Shown here: piece by piece, positions 60,244-64,000 of the stretch
Numbering within the stretch: the stretch's first letter is position 1
How the letters are laid out: every line of letters starts with the position of its first letter
Assembly (NCBI GenBank): GCA_017620015.1
Contig: JAFZRE010000022.1
Span: 137,173-201,172 of the forward strand
DNA from: Bacteroidales bacterium
Lineage (GTDB): Bacteria; Bacteroidota; Bacteroidia; Bacteroidales; ML635J-15
Reading direction: 5' to 3'
DNA length: 64,000 nt
The notes under the pieces: model-generated
Told to the model about the DNA's origin: nothing
Databases searched by the model: none
The model's input: only the letters and a program-made list of their open reading frames with translations
Position numbers and translations under genes: made by a program

Positions 60244-60645
60244 ATGAAAAGAACATTATTAATTATTGCAAGTGCCTTATTTCTAACACTTATGGGCGCT
60301 TCTTGCTGCGATTGTGACTGTGGTGACAAAGGAAATGGAGAAAATTCGAACGCTACAACAGAAACGGTAAATGAAACTAAGGGTACGGATGCTGGCCAAA
60401 ATGCAGAAGCACCAAAAACTCAGTCGCAAGAGAAAAATTTACTTATTAAAAGAGCAGACATCGATAAGGTAAATAAATTCATTGATGAAGGAAAATGTGA
60501 CGATGCTGTAGCCATAATAAATAGCTGGACAGATAAAAGACCTGACGATGGTATAAAGCTTTTAAGAGACATCAATATTGGCGGTGCTTGCACCAAGGAA
60601 GTTGGTGATGCTATCAACGCACTGAATGCTAGCATAAATAAGTAA
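60244..60645 (+). CDS. Small lipoprotein (4 of 4)
   Basis: A 133-residue lipoprotein with signal KRTLLIIASALFLTLMGASC followed by an unusual Cys-rich start of the mature protein (CCDCDCGDKGNG), then an Asn/Thr/Glu linker and a helical domain (LIKRADIDKVNKFIDEGKCD ... INALNASINK). The CCDCDCGD cluster could bind metal, or the extra Cys could simply crowd the lipidation site. I know no family. A terminator follows at 60671. Confidence 0.75.
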   Translation: MKRTLLIIASALFLTLMGASCCDCDCGDKGNGENSNATTETVNETKGTDAGQNAEAPKTQSQEKNLLIKRADIDKVNKFIDEGKCDDAVAIINSWTDKRPDDGIKLLRDINIGGACTKEVGDAINALNASINK

Positions 60646-60670
60646 AACAATTCATTTTAGCAGATAATTA

Positions 60671-60693
60671 GCCACCGATAAGGTGGCTTTTTT
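60671..60693 (+). terminator. Terminator after lipoprotein 4
   Basis: GCCACC / GGTGGC stem with a 5-nt loop and TTTTTTG tail. Confidence 0.8.
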
Positions 60694-60760
60694 GTTATGT
60701 CTCAAATTAGGCGATGCAAGAAAAACCGCGGCCAAGTAATATTGATTGAATACACAAAAA

Positions 60761-60784
60761 AAGTCGGAGTTTTAGCTCCGACTT
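60761..60784 (-). terminator. Terminator of the DUF5011-like lipoprotein gene
   Basis: AAGTCGGAG / CTCCGACTT with a 6-nt loop; the minus-strand side runs into TTTTTTGTG. Confidence 0.8.
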
Positions 60785-60807
60785 CTTATTTCTGCATAAT
60801 TATTACT

Positions 60808-61749
60808 TTATTCTGCCTTATATGTTTCTATATAATTCTGGATAGCCTGATTATTAACTGTGATGCTAAGTTCGAGAACAATGTACAGCATAACGCCCCT
60901 TTCATTGTAAACAATCTTCGATTTTGGCAGACCACCTTCCAGACGACCTTGAATCCTTACAGTATAATCACTAACAGCCGCATCGCTTTCTGTATATGCT
61001 GTATATTCCTGAGTTGGAATTTGCAAATAAACATAGTTCAAACGAACAGAATCTACTGCTGCTTCATACGACATTCCATTATAGAAAGCCACTTCCTTGT
61101 CGGCTGCAGTGCCGAGGAAACCAACTTGATCGGAGCGTGTACGTGGTGAAAGTTCAGGCGAATAAAGGTCTGCATCAACCTTGAACGATACCTTCTGTCC
61201 ATTGTATTCGTGCAAAGCCACCTTTGAGAATCTAATACGACCTGCTACGGATGGCGAAGCTGTTATATTGGAATAGTATCTTGCCGGATTACAAATATCA
61301 CTAACACCACCGCCAATAGCTTCTTCACGTTCTGTCCAATACCTTCCCGCATACATATCACTGACATTCCTGCATGATATTATCTTCGATTTGGTTCCTG
61401 GATTTCCAGCCTCATCAGTAGCTGTATAAGTTATCTTATAGTCTCCGGTCTTCTTTATTTCACCAATATGAGAAGCCACTTTCCTTTCGATTGGCAATAC
61501 TGTTTCCAAATCTGAAGTAACTTCAATATTTTCAGAAGCACTTGCATTGTCTTCAACATAGCATCCCGGATCAACATACTTTGTATATAACAAAACCGTT
61601 GTGTCACCTTTTCTGTCAATGTTTACTCCGTCCTTTGCAAGGAAGTAGATTGAAGGTGCTATGGTATCCTTATGACAGTTTACGCACACAACAGATAATG
61701 TCGCCAGTATAGCGAGCACAATCATTGAACTAAGAACTCTTCTATTCAT
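60808..61749 (-). CDS. Surface lipoprotein with Ig-like DUF5011-type domain
   Basis: A 313-residue protein with a lipoprotein-type signal (RRVLSSMIVLAILATLSVVC; lipobox CVNC). The N-terminal Ig-like unit opens IAPSIYFLAKDGVN and closes with GDYKITYTATDEAGNPGTKSK, the hallmark of DUF5011/HYR-like domains. It is followed by a domain with YSNITASPSVAGRIRFSKVAL ... VYLQIPTQEYTAYTESDAAV as in DUF5012-type surface proteins. Such proteins often sit beside SusD-like genes, but none is seen here. Separated by about 63 nt from the subtilase gene upstream, it may be cotranscribed with it. Confidence 0.8.
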   Translation of the reverse strand: MNRRVLSSMIVLAILATLSVVCVNCHKDTIAPSIYFLAKDGVNIDRKGDTTVLLYTKYVDPGCYVEDNASASENIEVTSDLETVLPIERKVASHIGEIKKTGDYKITYTATDEAGNPGTKSKIISCRNVSDMYAGRYWTEREEAIGGGVSDICNPARYYSNITASPSVAGRIRFSKVALHEYNGQKVSFKVDADLYSPELSPRTRSDQVGFLGTAADKEVAFYNGMSYEAAVDSVRLNYVYLQIPTQEYTAYTESDAAVSDYTVRIQGRLEGGLPKSKIVYNERGVMLYIVLELSITVNNQAIQNYIETYKAE

Positions 61750-61812
61750 AATTTATGCAATTAAATCAAGCCGTAAAATTATTAACAATATTTTAATCCT
61801 CAAAATTTTTTG

Positions 61813-64000
61813 CTATTTTTTTAACAGCACTATTTTTTCATGTACATCAGAGCATTCTATCTTCAAGAAAAAGACGCCATCCGTACAACCAGACATATCC
61901 AGCATAATATTCTGATTATCAATAGACATTTCTTTCACAAGTTTTCCGCAGACATCATAAACACATGCTCTTGAACCAACATACTCCGAAGGAATTAAAA
62001 CATTGGCAATTCCATCTGTTGGATTAGGATATACATCAATTCTAGGTGCTGAACTAATGACAGAATATTCACGTTCTCCGCTAAGACACAAGTTATCCAA
62101 CATAATTTGACTTATATACAAGTCTGAATTTCTAGCATTCTTCGCGGTCAACCTAATCATCACGTTCTGTCCACGGAAATCGGCAAGCGAAACCGAAACA
62201 GTATCAAATTCGGCATAATCTTCGGGCACATAATACGAGTCGGAAAAACCATTCACCGTATATAATTCAGGACCACCTTTTGCCCATACACGATATGGGA
62301 AAGTTGCTCCACAATCGGTGCTAACTTCTACAAACAAAGAGTCTTTCATCGAATCCGAAACACGATTCTTATAGGCATATATGAAATTAATGAAAATTGA
62401 ATCTACATCAGGCAAATCAGTCTGCGGTAAATATGCATAGTCAATATCCTTGTTCTTAGCATTCTTACTAAACCTATATGCCAACGCATGATGTTCTGAA
62501 TTTTCGCCCCACGGAAGCATCTCCCAAGTCTTCAATCCGTTGGGATTGCCAATTACAACTCCATATTTTGAAAAGAAACCGCCTTCTTCAAAATCTATTG
62601 TATATGGGAACTCCGATTCGTAATACTTGTTGAACCTCAGCATGGCACTATTATTATAGGTATCATACTCGAGGCCATTGCTTCCCGAATAAACTACTGC
62701 ATACAACTCGTTAAGTCCACTATGAACAGGCACATTCGGCAGTTCATATTCATAAGGCACTTCCGCCATATGAGAAACATCTTCAAACTCATGAGTTGCA
62801 ATAAGACTGTCGCCCGAATAAACGCGAAGCGTTGTATGACCAGAATCGTAATCTCCACTATTGAACACTTGCGCATACACAGTTGGAACACTTTCGACAC
62901 AAGTCACCGTATCGTAGTCAACAATGCCATCGCCATACGACATGCGAAGCTTCACACTTATGTCAAAATTATCGTTCTCAGGTGCCGATGCAGTGTATAT
63001 ATTTGACAAATAATTGTATGCAGCAAGCACATCAATCATACCCATGCCGTAGGTATTGTCCTCTCCCTCTTCGCCAAGGTCGATAGCCGAGTAATACAAA
63101 GCCTCCTTGAGTTCCATTGCCGATGCCATCGGGAAAGCCTCTGCCAGCAACAACAATGCTCCCGACACATGCGGACAAGCCATTGATGTACCCTGCAGTG
63201 CATTGTAACTATCTGTACCTACACACGAACGAACATTTACGCCCGGAGCCGAAACTTCAGGCTTTATCTTCAACGACGATTCCTCGTCAACACAAGGCGT
63301 TGGTCCTCGGCTCGAAAAATCCGCAGCCACACTGCTCGAATTTACAGCAGCTACCGACATTGGATTAACAATATTATATGCCAACATTGCAGGGTAGCCA
63401 GTTGTTGCATCATTTGGGCCTTCGTTGCCTGCCGAAAACGGCGAACAAATTCCAGCTGCTTCCAAAGTCTCAACAATCGAATTTTCAGGAAGCGAACAAG
63501 CACCAAACTCCTCAGCCATCTCGTAGTCGTAGCCCCACGAGTTGTTAATTACACGCGGAACATCGTTAGTTGTGTTTTCATCACCATCGGGATTGAGAAC
63601 CCACTGATAAACCGAAAAGAACTGGCTTACCGTCAGCAGTTCCGACGAAGTGCTTGCAACGGGGTCGCAAGCTATCCACTTGGCATTAAATGCGATACCG
63701 ATAGTATCGTGAGTCGATCTGTCAAGTCCCATTGTAGTTCCCGTAGTGTGAGTTCCGTGGCACGACGAAGCATTGTCGCGCGGAATATCGTGACGCATTC
63801 CGTACCAACACTGCGACTGCGGGAAATGATTACCAGCATAGTTGGTGCTTATGGCAGGATGTTCGGGATTTACACCAGTATCAATGCTAAGCATCAGCAT
63901 ATTGCGACCAGTATAACCCAAAGCCCACATTGCAGGTGCGTTTACAGCACGTACGCCCCACTCCACTCCGTTTACCGAACGCGGAGCATTTTCCTCAACC
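61813..64000 (-). CDS. Subtilisin-like (S8) serine protease with T9SS sorting domain, 5' end beyond window
   Basis: The frame remains open to the window's right edge, so the signal peptide and propeptide lie outside; about 729 residues are visible. Catalytic Asp is in MLSIDTGVNPEHPAIS, His in SSCHGTHTTGTTMG, oxyanion Asn in PFSAGNEGPND and Ser in LQGTSMACPHVSGA. Beta-sandwich segments follow (roughly residues 320-640 of the visible part), then a type IX sorting domain (RIDVYPNPTDGIANVLIPSE ... GVFFLKIECSDVHEKIVLLKK). It is probably a secreted or surface protease; the third sorting-domain protein in this window. Confidence 0.92.
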   Translation of the reverse strand, partial: VEENAPRSVNGVEWGVRAVNAPAMWALGYTGRNMLMLSIDTGVNPEHPAISTNYAGNHFPQSQCWYGMRHDIPRDNASSCHGTHTTGTTMGLDRSTHDTIGIAFNAKWIACDPVASTSSELLTVSQFFSVYQWVLNPDGDENTTNDVPRVINNSWGYDYEMAEEFGACSLPENSIVETLEAAGICSPFSAGNEGPNDATTGYPAMLAYNIVNPMSVAAVNSSSVAADFSSRGPTPCVDEESSLKIKPEVSAPGVNVRSCVGTDSYNALQGTSMACPHVSGALLLLAEAFPMASAMELKEALYYSAIDLGEEGEDNTYGMGMIDVLAAYNYLSNIYTASAPENDNFDISVKLRMSYGDGIVDYDTVTCVESVPTVYAQVFNSGDYDSGHTTLRVYSGDSLIATHEFEDVSHMAEVPYEYELPNVPVHSGLNELYAVVYSGSNGLEYDTYNNSAMLRFNKYYESEFPYTIDFEEGGFFSKYGVVIGNPNGLKTWEMLPWGENSEHHALAYRFSKNAKNKDIDYAYLPQTDLPDVDSIFINFIYAYKNRVSDSMKDSLFVEVSTDCGATFPYRVWAKGGPELYTVNGFSDSYYVPEDYAEFDTVSVSLADFRGQNVMIRLTAKNARNSDLYISQIMLDNLCLSGEREYSVISSAPRIDVYPNPTDGIANVLIPSEYVGSRACVYDVCGKLVKEMSIDNQNIMLDMSGCTDGVFFLKIECSDVHEKIVLLKK

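Overview
The window reads as chromosomal DNA of a member of the Bacteroidota, most likely an anaerobic, propionate-forming Bacteroidales. The evidence: three proteins end in the Por/type IX secretion sorting domain; starts lack Shine-Dalgarno sequences; the -7 promoter element TAnnTTTG recurs upstream of many genes; L28-L33-DUF4295-FtsY and GWxTD genes are present; and there is a methylmalonyl-CoA epimerase/decarboxylase cluster. No tRNA, rRNA, transposase or CRISPR-Cas locus was recognised.

Layout. 1-6.3 kb: endonuclease III, an AAA/DUF4143 ATPase between two 33-bp-period repeat arrays, thioredoxin reductase, a secreted protein, and ftsY/DUF4295/rpmG/rpmB. 6.5-12.8 kb: a secreted trypsin-like protease, a four-helix-bundle/zinc-ribbon protein, an SGNH hydrolase and three overlapping paralogous genes of unknown function. 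12.9-19.5 kb: LOG-family protein, a small membrane protein, a probable pseudokinase with a GWxTD protein, a His-rich CobW-type GTPase and a BASS-type transporter, separated by repeat-filled gaps. 19.8-31.6 kb: one giant secreted multidomain adhesin of about 3,900 residues. 32.6-35.6 kb: pfkA, then an operon of TerB-like protein, 82-residue peptide and graspetide-type ATP-grasp ligase. 35.6-44.5 kb: two more AAA/DUF4143 ATPases with their own repeats, a lipoprotein gene inserted beside a duplicated 3' end of mmdB, and the mce-mmdA-oadG-biotin carrier-mmdB operon. 44.8-51 kb: a GH78 rhamnosidase, a periplasmic thioredoxin-like protein and rplM-rpsI-rpsB-tsf. 51.4-64 kb: a flavodoxin lipoprotein, a BadF-type kinase, an AraC regulator divergent from an acyl-CoA synthetase, a DEAD-box helicase, an esterase lipoprotein, four small lipoproteins sharing a signal peptide, a DUF5011-like lipoprotein and a subtilisin-like protease running off the right edge.

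How genes work together: the mmd cluster turns succinate-derived methylmalonyl-CoA into propionyl-CoA while pumping sodium. The three sorting-domain proteins are candidate cargo of a type IX system encoded elsewhere. The strongest candidates for something undescribed are the TerB/peptide/ATP-grasp operon (33.8-35.6 kb) and the family of AAA/DUF4143 ATPases associated with private, short-period repeat arrays (0.8-2.4, 35.6-37.1 and 43.0-44.3 kb). Next come the overlapping three-paralog operon (10.7-12.8 kb) and the duplicated mmdB 3' end (37.3-38.5 kb).
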